Notes: generated by a model from the letters alone, not told the origin. Numbered from the stretch's first letter, positions 1 through 8,067 are shown. The stretch is DNA of 13,384 nucleotides from JBOGGX01 sp050744245 (GCA_050744245.1 JBOGGX010000117.1:1-13384), one strand, 5' to 3'. Translations and numbers: made by a program.

Positions 1-38
1 GGGGTGGTTAGCGCGCCTATAGGCGCGACAACCACCCC
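1..38 (-). terminator. Large stem-loop downstream of purB, probable transcription terminator
   Basis: Bases 1-9 (GGGGTGGTT) pair with 30-38 (AACCACCCC). Inside them CGCGCC (12-17) pairs with GGCGCG (22-27) across a TATA loop (18-21), leaving a small internal loop. The structure begins 16 bases past the purB stop codon, where a terminator for the purine cluster is expected. There is no T-tract on either strand, as is common in high-GC actinobacteria, so factor-independent termination is an inference. It is nearly symmetrical and could also serve a convergent gene beyond the window edge. Confidence 0.6.
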
Positions 39-53
39 ACATTCGGGACTCGG

Positions 54-1490
54 CTACAGGATCGGGGGTGGGGTGTAGGTGGCGGCGTCGGGATGGCGGG
101 CCACGATCGGTTGTACGGCGGCGGCGAACCGGCGGGCCTGGTCGGGGGCGACGCCGGCGAAGGCCAACCGGTCGGCCAGGAGCGCGTCGAGCGCGGCCCG
201 GTCGAGCGGCAGCCGCGGGTCGGCGGCCAGCCGCTCGACAAGATCGTCGCCTCCCGTGCCGCCGCGCTCCCGCATGGCCAGGGCCGCGGCCACTGCGTGC
301 TCGCCGATCACCTCGTGGGCCTGCTCCCTCCCCACTCCCGCTTTCACCGAGGCCAGCAGCACCCTGGTCGTGGCCAGGAACGGCAGGTAACGCCGCAGCT
401 CCCGTTCGACCTCGGCCGGGTAGACGCCGAACTCGTCGAGCACGGTGAGGAACGTCAGGAACAACCCGTCGGCCGCGAAGAACGCATCCGGCAGCGCCAC
501 CCGGCGGACGACCGAGTCGGACACGTCGCCCTCGTTCCACTGCCCACCCGAGATGCCGGCCACCATGGCCAGGTGGCCCCCCAGCACCACGGCCAGCCCG
601 GTGATCCGCTCGCAGGACCGGCTGTTCATCTTGTGGGGCATGGCCGACGAGCCGACCTGCCCGGCGACGAAACCCTCGGTGGCGAGCTCCTGCCCGGCCA
701 TGAGCCGGATGGTGGTGGCCAGGCTGGACGGCCCGGCCCCGGCCTGGGCCAACGCCGACACGACATCGAGATCGAGCGAGCGCGGGTACACCTGGCCCAC
801 CGTCCCGAGCACCCGGTCGAACCGGAGGTGACGGGCCACCGCGGCCTCGAGCTCGGCCACGGCCGCGGCATCGCCGCCGAGCAGGTCGAGCTGATCGGCG
901 GAGGTGCCCATCGGCCCCTTGATCCCCCGCAGCGGGTAGCGCGCCGCCAGCGAGTCGAGCCGCTCGTAGGCCAGCAGCAGCTCCTCGCCCGCCGAGGCGA
1001 ACCGCTTGCCCAGGGTCGTGGCCTGGGCCGCGACGTTGTGGCTGCGGCCCACCACCACCAGTCCGGCGTGCTCGACGGCGAGCGTGGCCAGCCGGGCCAG
1101 GGCCGAGACCATCCGATCTCGGATGACCCCGAGCGACTCCCTGATCTGGAGCTGCTCGACGTTCTCGGTGAGGTCGCGGGAGGTCATCCCCAGGTGGATG
1201 TGCTCGTGGCCGGCGAGGTCGGAGAACTCCTCGATGCGGGCCTTCACGTCGTGGCGGGTCCGGCGCTCACGGGCCTCGATCGAGTCGAGGTCGACGTCGT
1301 CGACCACCTTCTCGTACGCCTCGAGCACGCCGTCGGGCACCTCGACGCCAAGGTCGCGCTGGGCCCGCAGCACGGCCAGCCACAACCGGCGCTCGAGCAC
1401 CACCCTGGTGCGCGGCGACCACAGCTCGACCAGCTCGGCCGAGGCGTACCTCGCGGCGAGGACGTTGGGCACCGGCGGGATCGACGTCAC
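54..1490 (-). CDS. purB: Adenylosuccinate lyase
   Basis: This enzyme has two roles in purine synthesis: it cleaves SAICAR to AICAR and fumarate, and adenylosuccinate to AMP and fumarate, in the cytoplasm. The 478-residue product has the normal length for the fumarase/aspartase superfamily. Seen in the protein: TSRDLTEN at about 103-110 (substrate loop), GRSHNVAAQATTLGKR at about 148-163 carrying the likely general-acid His151, and the superfamily signature GSSAMPHKMN at about 280-289 with the catalytic serine loop. The start is GTG and overlaps the purE stop as GTGA, so translation is probably coupled. I see no strong Shine-Dalgarno sequence of its own. It is the last gene of the purA-purD-purE-purB cluster, and a stem-loop follows it. 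Its partner PurA, the other enzyme of the IMP-to-AMP branch, is encoded three genes upstream. Confidence 0.96.
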   Translation of the reverse strand: MTSIPPVPNVLAARYASAELVELWSPRTRVVLERRLWLAVLRAQRDLGVEVPDGVLEAYEKVVDDVDLDSIEARERRTRHDVKARIEEFSDLAGHEHIHLGMTSRDLTENVEQLQIRESLGVIRDRMVSALARLATLAVEHAGLVVVGRSHNVAAQATTLGKRFASAGEELLLAYERLDSLAARYPLRGIKGPMGTSADQLDLLGGDAAAVAELEAAVARHLRFDRVLGTVGQVYPRSLDLDVVSALAQAGAGPSSLATTIRLMAGQELATEGFVAGQVGSSAMPHKMNSRSCERITGLAVVLGGHLAMVAGISGGQWNEGDVSDSVVRRVALPDAFFAADGLFLTFLTVLDEFGVYPAEVERELRRYLPFLATTRVLLASVKAGVGREQAHEVIGEHAVAAALAMRERGGTGGDDLVERLAADPRLPLDRAALDALLADRLAFAGVAPDQARRFAAAVQPIVARHPDAATYTPPPIL

Positions 1491-1932
1491 GGGCGGGGCG
1501 CGGCCCTGACCTCGTCGAGCCTGGCCGCCAGCTCGGGATCGTTGATGGCCAGCATCTGGACGGCGAGCAGGGCGGCGTTCATCGCACCGTCGACGGCAAC
1601 GGTGGCCACCGGGATGCCGGGCGGCATCTGGACCGTGGCGTACAGGGCGTCGACGCCGTTGAGCGCGCCACCCGACAGTGGGACACCGATGACCGGCAGC
1701 GTGGTCTGGGCCGCGACCGCCCCGGCCAGGTGGGCGGCCATGCCCGCGCCGCAGATGACGGCGGCGTAGCCGTCGGCCCGTGCCGTCGAGGCGAACTCGG
1801 CCACCTGGCGAGGCGTGCGGTGGGCCGACAGCACCCGGACGTCGGCTTCGATGCCGAAGCGCTCGAGCGTCTCGGACGCAGGCCGCATCTTCTCCTCGTC
1901 ACGCGGCGAACCCATGAGCACGGCGATCTTCA

Positions 1933-1933
<1 letters not shown>
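1487..1933 (-). CDS. purE: N5-carboxyaminoimidazole ribonucleotide mutase (PurE, class I)
   Basis: PurE moves the carboxyl group of N5-CAIR to carbon 4 to give CAIR, a step of de novo IMP synthesis. The 148-residue product has the typical single-domain length. Visible motifs are MGSPRD at 7-12 (the nucleotide/CO2 loop, usually GSxSDW), SAHRTP at 36-41 with the likely catalytic His38, and GAGMAAHLAG at 62-71. The last two fit class I enzymes, which work with the ATP-dependent synthase PurK; no purK is in the window. The start is GTG at 1931-1933, chosen because the protein begins VKIAVLMGS like other PurE proteins and because GAGGAGG sits 9 bases upstream. The reading frame stays open far upstream, but that part is only purD in another frame. 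The start overlaps the purD stop by one base (TAGTG), and the stop overlaps purB. Confidence 0.95.
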
Positions 1934-3174
<1,241 letters not shown>

Positions 3175-3176
3175 GG

Positions 3177-4469
3177 TCAGTTCGCCGCCTGGCCGAGCAC
3201 CTGCACGTACTGGTCGCGGCCGGGACCGACCCCGATGAGGTCGATGGGCACCCCCACCTGTCGCTCCAGGAAGGCGACGTAGGCCCGGGCCGCGGCGGGC
3301 AGGTCGTCGGCCTCGGTGGCGGTCGTCAGGTCGACGTTCCAACCGGGCAGCTCCTCGTACACCGGCGTGACCCGGTGGAGCAGCGACTGGTTGTCGGGGA
3401 ACGAGGGGAGCCGGTGCCCGTCGACCTCGTAGGCCACGCACACCTTGACCGTTTCCAACGGGTCGAGCACGTCGAGCTTGGTGAGGGCGACCTCGGAGAG
3501 CGAGTTGAGCCGGAGCGCGTGGCGCAGCATGACCGCGTCGAACCATCCGCACCGGCGCCGGCGCCCGGTGTTGGTGCCGTACTCGTGGCCCCGCTCCACC
3601 AGCAGGTCGCCGACGGCGTCGTGAAGCTCGGTCGGGAACGGCCCGGACCCGACCCGGGTGACGTAGGCCTTGGCCACGCCGACGACGCGATCGATCGCCC
3701 GCGGTCCGACGCCGGAGCCGACGCAGGCGCCGCCGGCCACCGGGTTCGACGAGGTGACAAACGGATAGGTGCCGTGGTCGAGGTCGAGGAACGTGGCCTG
3801 GGCCCCTTCGAGCAGCACGTTGGCGCCGCCCTCGAGCGCCCGGTGGACGAGGTCGACCGTGTCGGACACGTAGGGCCGGAGCCGAGGGGCGTAGTCGTCG
3901 AGATAGTCGGCCATGATCTCGGCCCGCTCGATCGGCAGCTGGTTGTAGACCTTGGCCAGCACCTGGTTCTTCTCGCGGAGGGCGACGTCGAGCTTCTGCC
4001 CGAAGATCTTCCTGTCGTACAGGTCCTGCAGCCGGAGGCCGACCCGGCTCGCCTTGTCGGCATAGGCCGGCCCGATGCCGCGCTTGGTCGTGCCCAGCTT
4101 GTTCTTGCCCAGGTAGCGCTCGGTGACCCGGTCGAGCTCCTGGTGGTACGGGAGGATCAGATGGGCGTTGGTCGACACCCGCAGCCGGCTGCAGTCGATC
4201 GAGCGTCGCTCCAACGCCTCGATCTCGTCGAGCAACACCTTGGGATCGACGACCACGCCGTTGCCGATGACCGGCGTGATGTGCGGGTAGAGCACGCCGC
4301 TCGGGATGAGCTGCAGGGCGAAGGTCTCGCCGTCGACGACCAGGGTGTGACCGGCGTTGTGGCCGCCCTGGTAGCGGACCACCAACTCCATCTCCTTGGC
4401 GAAGAGGTCGGTGAACCGCCCCTTGCCCTCGTCACCCCACTGCGTGCCGACGACCACGGTTGCGGGCAC
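3177..4469 (-). CDS. purA: Adenylosuccinate synthetase
   Basis: PurA condenses IMP with aspartate using GTP to make adenylosuccinate, the first committed step to AMP. The 430-residue product is full length. Visible: GTQWGDEGKG at 8-17 (GTP/IMP P-loop with catalytic Asp13), QGGHNAGHT at 34-42 with catalytic His41, KRGIGPAYADKASR at about 129-142, HGTYPFVTSSN at about 232-242, and TGRRRRCGW at about 301-309. One small oddity is EGAQA at 221-225, where the family normally has EGAQG. The GTG start at 4467-4469 gives PATVVVGTQWGDEGKG, the expected N terminus. An ATG 10 bases upstream is out of frame. No good Shine-Dalgarno sequence is visible. TACCAT lies 8 bases before the start and could be a -10 box for a very short leader. 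It is the first gene of the purine cluster. Confidence 0.96.
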   Translation of the reverse strand: MPATVVVGTQWGDEGKGRFTDLFAKEMELVVRYQGGHNAGHTLVVDGETFALQLIPSGVLYPHITPVIGNGVVVDPKVLLDEIEALERRSIDCSRLRVSTNAHLILPYHQELDRVTERYLGKNKLGTTKRGIGPAYADKASRVGLRLQDLYDRKIFGQKLDVALREKNQVLAKVYNQLPIERAEIMADYLDDYAPRLRPYVSDTVDLVHRALEGGANVLLEGAQATFLDLDHGTYPFVTSSNPVAGGACVGSGVGPRAIDRVVGVAKAYVTRVGSGPFPTELHDAVGDLLVERGHEYGTNTGRRRRCGWFDAVMLRHALRLNSLSEVALTKLDVLDPLETVKVCVAYEVDGHRLPSFPDNQSLLHRVTPVYEELPGWNVDLTTATEADDLPAAARAYVAFLERQVGVPIDLIGVGPGRDQYVQVLGQAAN

Positions 4470-4491
4470 GTGGCGGCATGGTAGTGGTCCG

Positions 4492-4525
4492 CCCGAAGCC
4501 GGCCCGAAGCCGGCCCGGAAGCCGG
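4492..4525. repeat. Tandem CCCGAAGCCGG repeat (three near-identical units)
   Basis: Two exact copies of the 11-mer CCCGAAGCCGG (4492-4502 and 4503-4513) are followed by a 12-base variant with one extra G, CCCGGAAGCCGG (4514-4525). The array lies between the divergent-looking GC-rich flank of purA and the stop of the small cell-wall protein gene. The core CGAAGCCGGC recurs at 5271-5280 on the far side of that gene. Function is unknown; the units can fold on themselves because GCCGGC is a palindrome. Confidence 0.7.
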
Positions 4526-4532
4526 CTCCGGG
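4514..4532 (-). terminator. GC hairpin downstream of the LARTG protein gene, possible terminator
   Basis: CCCGGA (4514-4519) pairs with TCCGGG (4527-4532) around AGCCGGC. The hairpin begins 15 bases past the stop of the minus-strand LARTG gene and lies ahead of purA on the same strand. No T-tract follows. It could end the upstream transcript or simply be the edge of the tandem repeat that it overlaps. The purA promoter must lie in the same 77-base gap, so any terminator here would be very close to it. Confidence 0.4.
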
Positions 4533-4546
4533 CGACTCGTGCCTCG

Positions 4547-5062
4547 TCAGGCTCGTCGACGACGCCGGCTGGCTCCGAAAAGACCGCCGCCCGCCATCAG
4601 CAGGCCGGCGGCGACCACGATGAGGGAGACGGTCGAGAGCCCGGTGCGGGCCAGCCCGGACGGGGCGGACCGGGCCGGCGGGGCCGTCGCCGTCGGGGCC
4701 GAGGTGGTCCGCACGGCCTGCGGCGCGCCCGGAACGACCGGGGTCGGCGCGGTCGTTGGCGTGGGCGCCGGCGTGGTCGTGGGCGTGGTCAGGATCGTCG
4801 GCGTCGTCGACGTCGTCGGCTCGGTCGGTTCGATCGGATCGGCGCAGTCGGCGCAGGGGTCGGTGACCACGACCACGGGCTCGCAGTCACGGGTGACGTC
4901 GTCGTCGAAGAGGATCACCCCTCCGGAGGCGACGGTGATCCGCACCGTCTGGTCCTGGACCACGGGAACCACGTGGACGACCTGGCCGTGAGGGCCCACC
5001 GTGACGTCCACCCCGTTGACCGTGAACACAGCGTCCTCGCCCCCGTCGTTGACCAAGGACAC
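4547..5062 (-). CDS. LARTG-anchored cell-surface protein, C-terminal part (hypothetical)
   Basis: I do not recognise a named family for the body of this protein. The C terminus is a clear cell-wall sorting signal: LARTG at 137-141, a hydrophobic segment at about 143-163, and RRRRR at 166-170. LAxTG is the motif known for class E sortases of Actinobacteria, so the mature protein should be linked to the wall. Residues 1-60 look like a small beta-rich domain ending LFDDDVTRDC. Residues 61-136 are a Thr/Pro/Ala-rich spacer, typical of a wall-spanning stalk, with a short CADC motif at about 70-73. No signal peptide is present from this GTG start, and the start is uncertain. A sorting signal without a secretion signal implies that the true N terminus has been lost or lies in another frame (see the adjoining fragment). 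No sortase gene is in the window. Confidence 0.6.
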   Translation of the reverse strand: MSLVNDGGEDAVFTVNGVDVTVGPHGQVVHVVPVVQDQTVRITVASGGVILFDDDVTRDCEPVVVVTDPCADCADPIEPTEPTTSTTPTILTTPTTTPAPTPTTAPTPVVPGAPQAVRTTSAPTATAPPARSAPSGLARTGLSTVSLIVVAAGLLMAGGGLFGASRRRRRA

Positions 5063-5258
5063 GGCAATCCCGTCGGCCGCACCCAGCTCGGCCGCGCGAC
5101 GCTCGGCTGCGGGTGCAGGCAGTCACGGGTCACGTCTCCATCAAAGAGCACGTCGCCCAGCGTGACCTCCACGATCTCCACCCGAACCGTCTCGTTCTCT
5201 CTCGCCGCGACCATCTCGACCGCGGTCACATCTGGTTGCGGCCGTCGGGGCCGACGGT
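5063..5258 (-). pseudogene. Frame-broken 5' part of the LARTG surface-protein gene, with a repeat unit
   Basis: Upstream of the LARTG reading frame, related protein sequence continues in other frames. One frame (from GTG at 5227-5229) reads ETVRVEIVEVTLGDVLFDGD then VTRDC. This matches QTVRITVASGGVILFDDDV then TRDC in the intact part, so the same unit occurs twice. Reading then has to shift near 5095-5125 to reach GAADGIAVSLVND. Directly before GTG 5229 a third frame reads TVGPDGRN and then hits TGA, matching TVGPHGQV of the second unit. At least two frame changes would therefore be needed to read one protein. This could be genuine decay or sequencing indels in GC-rich DNA. No signal peptide is seen up to the TAA near 5358-5361. 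Confidence 0.55.
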
Positions 5259-5264
5259 CCGGGA

Positions 5265-5280
5265 GCCGGCCGAAGCCGGC
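5265..5280. repeat. GCCGGC-CGAA-GCCGGC hairpin
   Basis: A 6-bp perfect stem closes on the tetraloop CGAA. The right half, CGAAGCCGGC, is the core of the tandem repeat at 4492-4525, so copies of one short GC element lie on both sides of the LARTG gene and its broken 5' part. It interrupts what should be the N-terminal region of that gene, which suits insertion or slippage at a repeat, though this is inference. Between here and the palindrome at 5357 I see nothing convincing. Confidence 0.55.
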
Positions 5281-5356
5281 CCCCGAGGTCGTCGGGATTC
5301 GCCGCCAGAGAAGGGTGGGGAGGTGCCTCAGCTCAGCTTCCCCGTGTCCTCGATGA

Positions 5357-5374
5357 AGTTACCGCGCGGTAACT
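5357..5374. promoter_or_regulatory. 18-bp perfect palindrome AGTTACCGCGCGGTAACT
   Basis: The dyad is perfect over all 18 bases with no loop and begins 40 bases past the clpB stop. The loopless form and the AT-rich outer half-sites (GTTACC/GGTAAC) look more like a dimeric repressor operator, for example of the TetR or MarR kind, than a terminator. However, position alone would also allow it to contribute to ending the clpB transcript. It lies upstream of the minus-strand LARTG gene remnant, whose promoter would be expected here. The regulator is unknown, and none is encoded in the window. Confidence 0.5.
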
Positions 5375-5413
5375 AAAGCGACAACGACCGCGGCCCGAAA
5401 TGGGCCGGATTGC

Positions 5414-7918
5414 CTACGCGGGGTCGGGCGCCGCCGTGCTGTGCACGACGAACTCGTCGCGTTCCACGTCGACGACGGCGACATCGCCCTCGTTCACCTT
5501 GCCTTCGAGGATGGCCAGGGCGATGCGATCGCCGAGCTCGCGCTGGATGAGCCGCTTGAGGGGTCGGGCGCCGAAGGCCGGGTCGTAGCCCCGCTCGGCC
5601 AGCAGGTCCTTCGCCGCGGTGCTCATCTCGAGCTCGACCCGCCGGGCCGCCAGCCGGTCGTGCAGGTGGCGAAGCTGGATGTCGACGATGCGGCGGAGGT
5701 CGTCGCGGTCGAGGGCCCGGAACCGGATGATCTCATCGATTCGGTTGAGGAACTCCGGCTTGAAGTAGTCGCGGGGCTCGACCGGCAAGTTCGAAGTCAT
5801 GATCACGACGGTGTTGGTGAAGTCGACCGTGCGCCCCTGGCCGTCGGTGAGCCGGCCGTCGTCGAGCAGCTGGAGCAGGACGTCGAACACCTCGGCGTGG
5901 GCCTTCTCGATCTCGTCGAGCAGCACGACGGAGTACGGGCGGCGGCGCACGGCCTCGGTGAGCTGACCACCCTCCTCGTAGCCGACGTAGCCGGGCGGGG
6001 CGCCGATGAGGCGGGCGACCGTGTGCTTCTCCTGATACTCCGACATGTCGATGCGGACCATGGCCCGCTCATCGTCGAACAGGAAGTCGGCCAGCGCCCG
6101 GGCCAGCTCGGTCTTGCCGAGGCCGGTCGGCCCGAGGAACAGGAACGACCCGATCGGGCGGTGTGGATCGGAGAGCCCGGCCCGGCTGCGGCGGATGGCG
6201 TTGGCCACGGCGCGGACGGCCTCGGTCTGGCCGACGACCCGCTCGGCCAGCAGCTCCTCGAGGTGGACCAGCTTCTGCATCTCGCCCTCCATGAGCCGGC
6301 TGACGGGCACGCCCGTCCACTTGCTCACGACCTGGGCCACGTCCTCCTCGTCGACCTCCTCCTTGAGCATCTTCTGGGTGGCCTGGAGCTCGGCCAGCCG
6401 CTTGGTGGCCTCGTCGAGGCGGCGCTCGAGCTCGGGGATCTCGCCGTAGCGGATGCGGGCCGCGGCCTCGAGATCGGTCTCGCGCTCGACACCGTCCCGC
6501 AGGTTCTCCAGCTCCTCCTTGAGCTGGCGGATGGCCGTGATGGCGTCCTTCTCGGCCTGCCAGTGGGCCTTCATGCCCGACATCCGCTCCTGGAGGTTGG
6601 CCAGCTCGGCGTCGAGCGCGGCCAGCCGCTCGGCGGAGACGGCGTCGGTCTCCTTGGCCAGGGCCAGCCGCTCGATCTCGAGCTGGCGGATGCGCCGCTC
6701 GACCACGTCGATCTCGGTTGGCATCGAGTCGATCTCGATCCGCAGGCGGCTGGCCGCCTCGTCGATCAGGTCGATGGCCTTGTCCGGCAGGAAGCGGCCG
6801 GTGAGGTAGCGGTCGGAGAGCACGGCCGCCGCGACCAGGGCTGCGTCCTGGATGCGCACCCCGTGGTGGACCTCGTAGCGCTCCTTCAGCCCGCGGAGGA
6901 TGGCGATCGTGTCCTCGACCGACGGCGGGTTGACGAGCACGGGCTGGAAACGCCGCTCGAGGGCGGCGTCCTTCTCGACGTGCTTGCGGTACTCGTCGAG
7001 GGTGGTGGCGCCGATGAGGCGGAGCTCGCCCCGGGCCAGCATCGGCTTGATCATGTTGCCGGCGTCCATGGCGCCCTCGGCGGCGCCGGCGCCGACGATG
7101 GTGTGGAGCTCGTCGACAAAGGTGATGATCTCGCCCTCGGAGTCGGCGATCTCCTTGAGGACGGCCTTGAGCCGCTCCTCGAACTCGCCCCGGTACTTGC
7201 TGCCGGCGACCATGGCCCCGAGGTCGAGCCCGACGACCCGCTTGTTCTTCAGCCCTTCGGGCACGTCGCCGGCCACGATGCGCTGGGCCAGGCCCTCGAC
7301 GATGGCGGTCTTGCCGACCCCTGGCTCACCAATGAGGACCGGGTTGTTCTTGGTCCGGCGGGACAGGACCTGGATGACCCGGCGGATCTCGTCGTCGCGG
7401 CCGATGACCGGATCGAGCTTGCCGGCCCTGGCGTCGGCGGTGAGGTCGCGGCCGTACTTCTCGAGCGCCTGGTACTGCTCCTCCGGGTTCTGGCTGGTGA
7501 CCCGGTGGCTGCCGCGGACGTCGCGTAGGGCGGTGAGGACGTCGTCGCGCGGCGCGCCGATGCGGTCGGCCATGGCCAGGAGCAGGTGCTCGGTGGAGAG
7601 GTACTCGTCGCCCATCTCGGCCCGGGCCTTGTCGGCCTGGTCGAGGACCTGGTTGAGGTCGCGGGACAGGCGGGGCTCGTCGCCGCCGTAGGCCTTGGGC
7701 AGACGGTCGATGGCGTTGTCGGCCGCGTTGCGCAGCGTGAGCGGCTGCTGGCCCAGCTTGTTGATGATCGGGAGGACGACCCCGCCCTCCTGGCGCAGCA
7801 GGGCGCCGAGGAGATGGTCGGGCGTGACCTCGGGATTGCTCCTCGACTTGGCCGACTCGATGGCGGCGGCGAAGGCCTCCTGGGTCTTCAGGGTCCAGCG
7901 GTTGGGGTCGATCGGCAT
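5414..7918 (-). CDS. clpB: ATP-dependent protein disaggregase ClpB
   Basis: ClpB is the Hsp100 hexamer that pulls proteins out of aggregates together with DnaK/DnaJ/GrpE in the cytoplasm. The 834-residue product has every domain: a Clp N domain (about 1-145); NBD1 with Walker A GEPGVGKT at 197-204, pore loop KYRGEF at 241-246 and Walker B IITFVDE at 264-270; a full coiled-coil middle domain at about 400-520; and NBD2 with Walker A GPTGLGKT at 596-603, pore loop GYVGYEEG at 643-650 and Walker B VVLLDE at 664-669. The full-length middle domain separates it from ClpA and ClpC. After IMTSN (706-710) the usual segment of roughly 15-20 residues before PEFLNR is reduced to LPVEPRDYFK. The ATG at 7916-7918 is preferred over a TTG two codons upstream because it matches the leaderless promoter; no Shine-Dalgarno sequence is visible. 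Confidence 0.97.
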   Translation of the reverse strand: MPIDPNRWTLKTQEAFAAAIESAKSRSNPEVTPDHLLGALLRQEGGVVLPIINKLGQQPLTLRNAADNAIDRLPKAYGGDEPRLSRDLNQVLDQADKARAEMGDEYLSTEHLLLAMADRIGAPRDDVLTALRDVRGSHRVTSQNPEEQYQALEKYGRDLTADARAGKLDPVIGRDDEIRRVIQVLSRRTKNNPVLIGEPGVGKTAIVEGLAQRIVAGDVPEGLKNKRVVGLDLGAMVAGSKYRGEFEERLKAVLKEIADSEGEIITFVDELHTIVGAGAAEGAMDAGNMIKPMLARGELRLIGATTLDEYRKHVEKDAALERRFQPVLVNPPSVEDTIAILRGLKERYEVHHGVRIQDAALVAAAVLSDRYLTGRFLPDKAIDLIDEAASRLRIEIDSMPTEIDVVERRIRQLEIERLALAKETDAVSAERLAALDAELANLQERMSGMKAHWQAEKDAITAIRQLKEELENLRDGVERETDLEAAARIRYGEIPELERRLDEATKRLAELQATQKMLKEEVDEEDVAQVVSKWTGVPVSRLMEGEMQKLVHLEELLAERVVGQTEAVRAVANAIRRSRAGLSDPHRPIGSFLFLGPTGLGKTELARALADFLFDDERAMVRIDMSEYQEKHTVARLIGAPPGYVGYEEGGQLTEAVRRRPYSVVLLDEIEKAHAEVFDVLLQLLDDGRLTDGQGRTVDFTNTVVIMTSNLPVEPRDYFKPEFLNRIDEIIRFRALDRDDLRRIVDIQLRHLHDRLAARRVELEMSTAAKDLLAERGYDPAFGARPLKRLIQRELGDRIALAILEGKVNEGDVAVVDVERDEFVVHSTAAPDPA

Positions 7919-7924
7919 CGCCAA

Positions 7925-7953
7925 AGTCTAACCCCGGTGAAGCAAACTTGACA
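7925..7953 (-). promoter_or_regulatory. Probable leaderless clpB promoter
   Basis: On the minus strand TAGACT (7930-7925) fits the actinobacterial -10 pattern TAnnnT and ends exactly six bases before the clpB ATG, so transcription should begin at or beside the start codon. TGTCAA (7953-7948) lies 17 bases further upstream as a modest -35. The absence of any ribosome-binding site agrees with a leaderless message. Confidence 0.6.
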
Positions 7954-7967
7954 CGAGGACTGTCAAC
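7947..7967. promoter_or_regulatory. HAIR-like inverted repeat, putative HspR operator of clpB
   Basis: CTTGACA (7947-7953), seven bases, then TGTCAAC (7961-7967). The known HAIR element bound by the heat-shock repressor HspR in actinobacteria is CTTGAGT-N7-ACTCAAG. Arm length and the 7-base spacer match exactly, and TTGA/TCAA are kept, but the two inner bases of each arm differ. It covers the clpB -35 region, as expected for repression, and clpB is a classical HspR target. The same dyad contains a TTGACA facing the plus-strand nuclease-fold gene, so it may also affect that gene. Confidence 0.5.
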
Positions 7968-8016
7968 TTTGTCCCACCCACTCTCGGCTACTCTCATGCC
8001 GCTTCCCCCACAAAGT

Positions 8017-8067
8017 GACCTTTAAGGGCGCTGAGGGCTCACATGCAGACCTGAGCGCGCGCGAACG
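8017..8067 (+). repeat. Left arm of a 51-bp inverted repeat flanking the DUF559 gene
   Basis: By hand alignment this stretch matches the reverse complement of 9033-9083 at 41 of 51 positions without gaps. The outer 11 bases GACCTTTAAGG are identical, the middle 20 are about half identical, and the inner 15, GACCTGAGCGCGCGC, are identical, followed by a shared AACG. CCCCCA at 8005-8010 is mirrored by TGGGGG at 9089-9094, so the repeat may extend outward with a one-base gap. GACCT occurs twice within the arm, 31 bases apart, about three helical turns. The arm ends 12 bases before the ATG of the nuclease-fold gene, just ahead of its ribosome site. The differences between arms are not concentrated at third codon positions, so it does not look coding. 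Confidence 0.85.

Noticed and set aside
93..1769. 558-codon plus-strand open frame across purB and purE
   Set aside because: It is antisense to two clearly recognised genes, has Gly/His/Arg-rich low-complexity composition, and shows no domain. Long shadow frames are expected in DNA of this GC content.
5441..7528. 695-codon plus-strand open frame antisense to clpB
   Set aside because: Every part lies opposite conserved ClpB sequence. The translation is repetitive Leu/Gly/Val/Asp-rich text with no motif, as expected for the complement of a conserved gene with G/C third positions.
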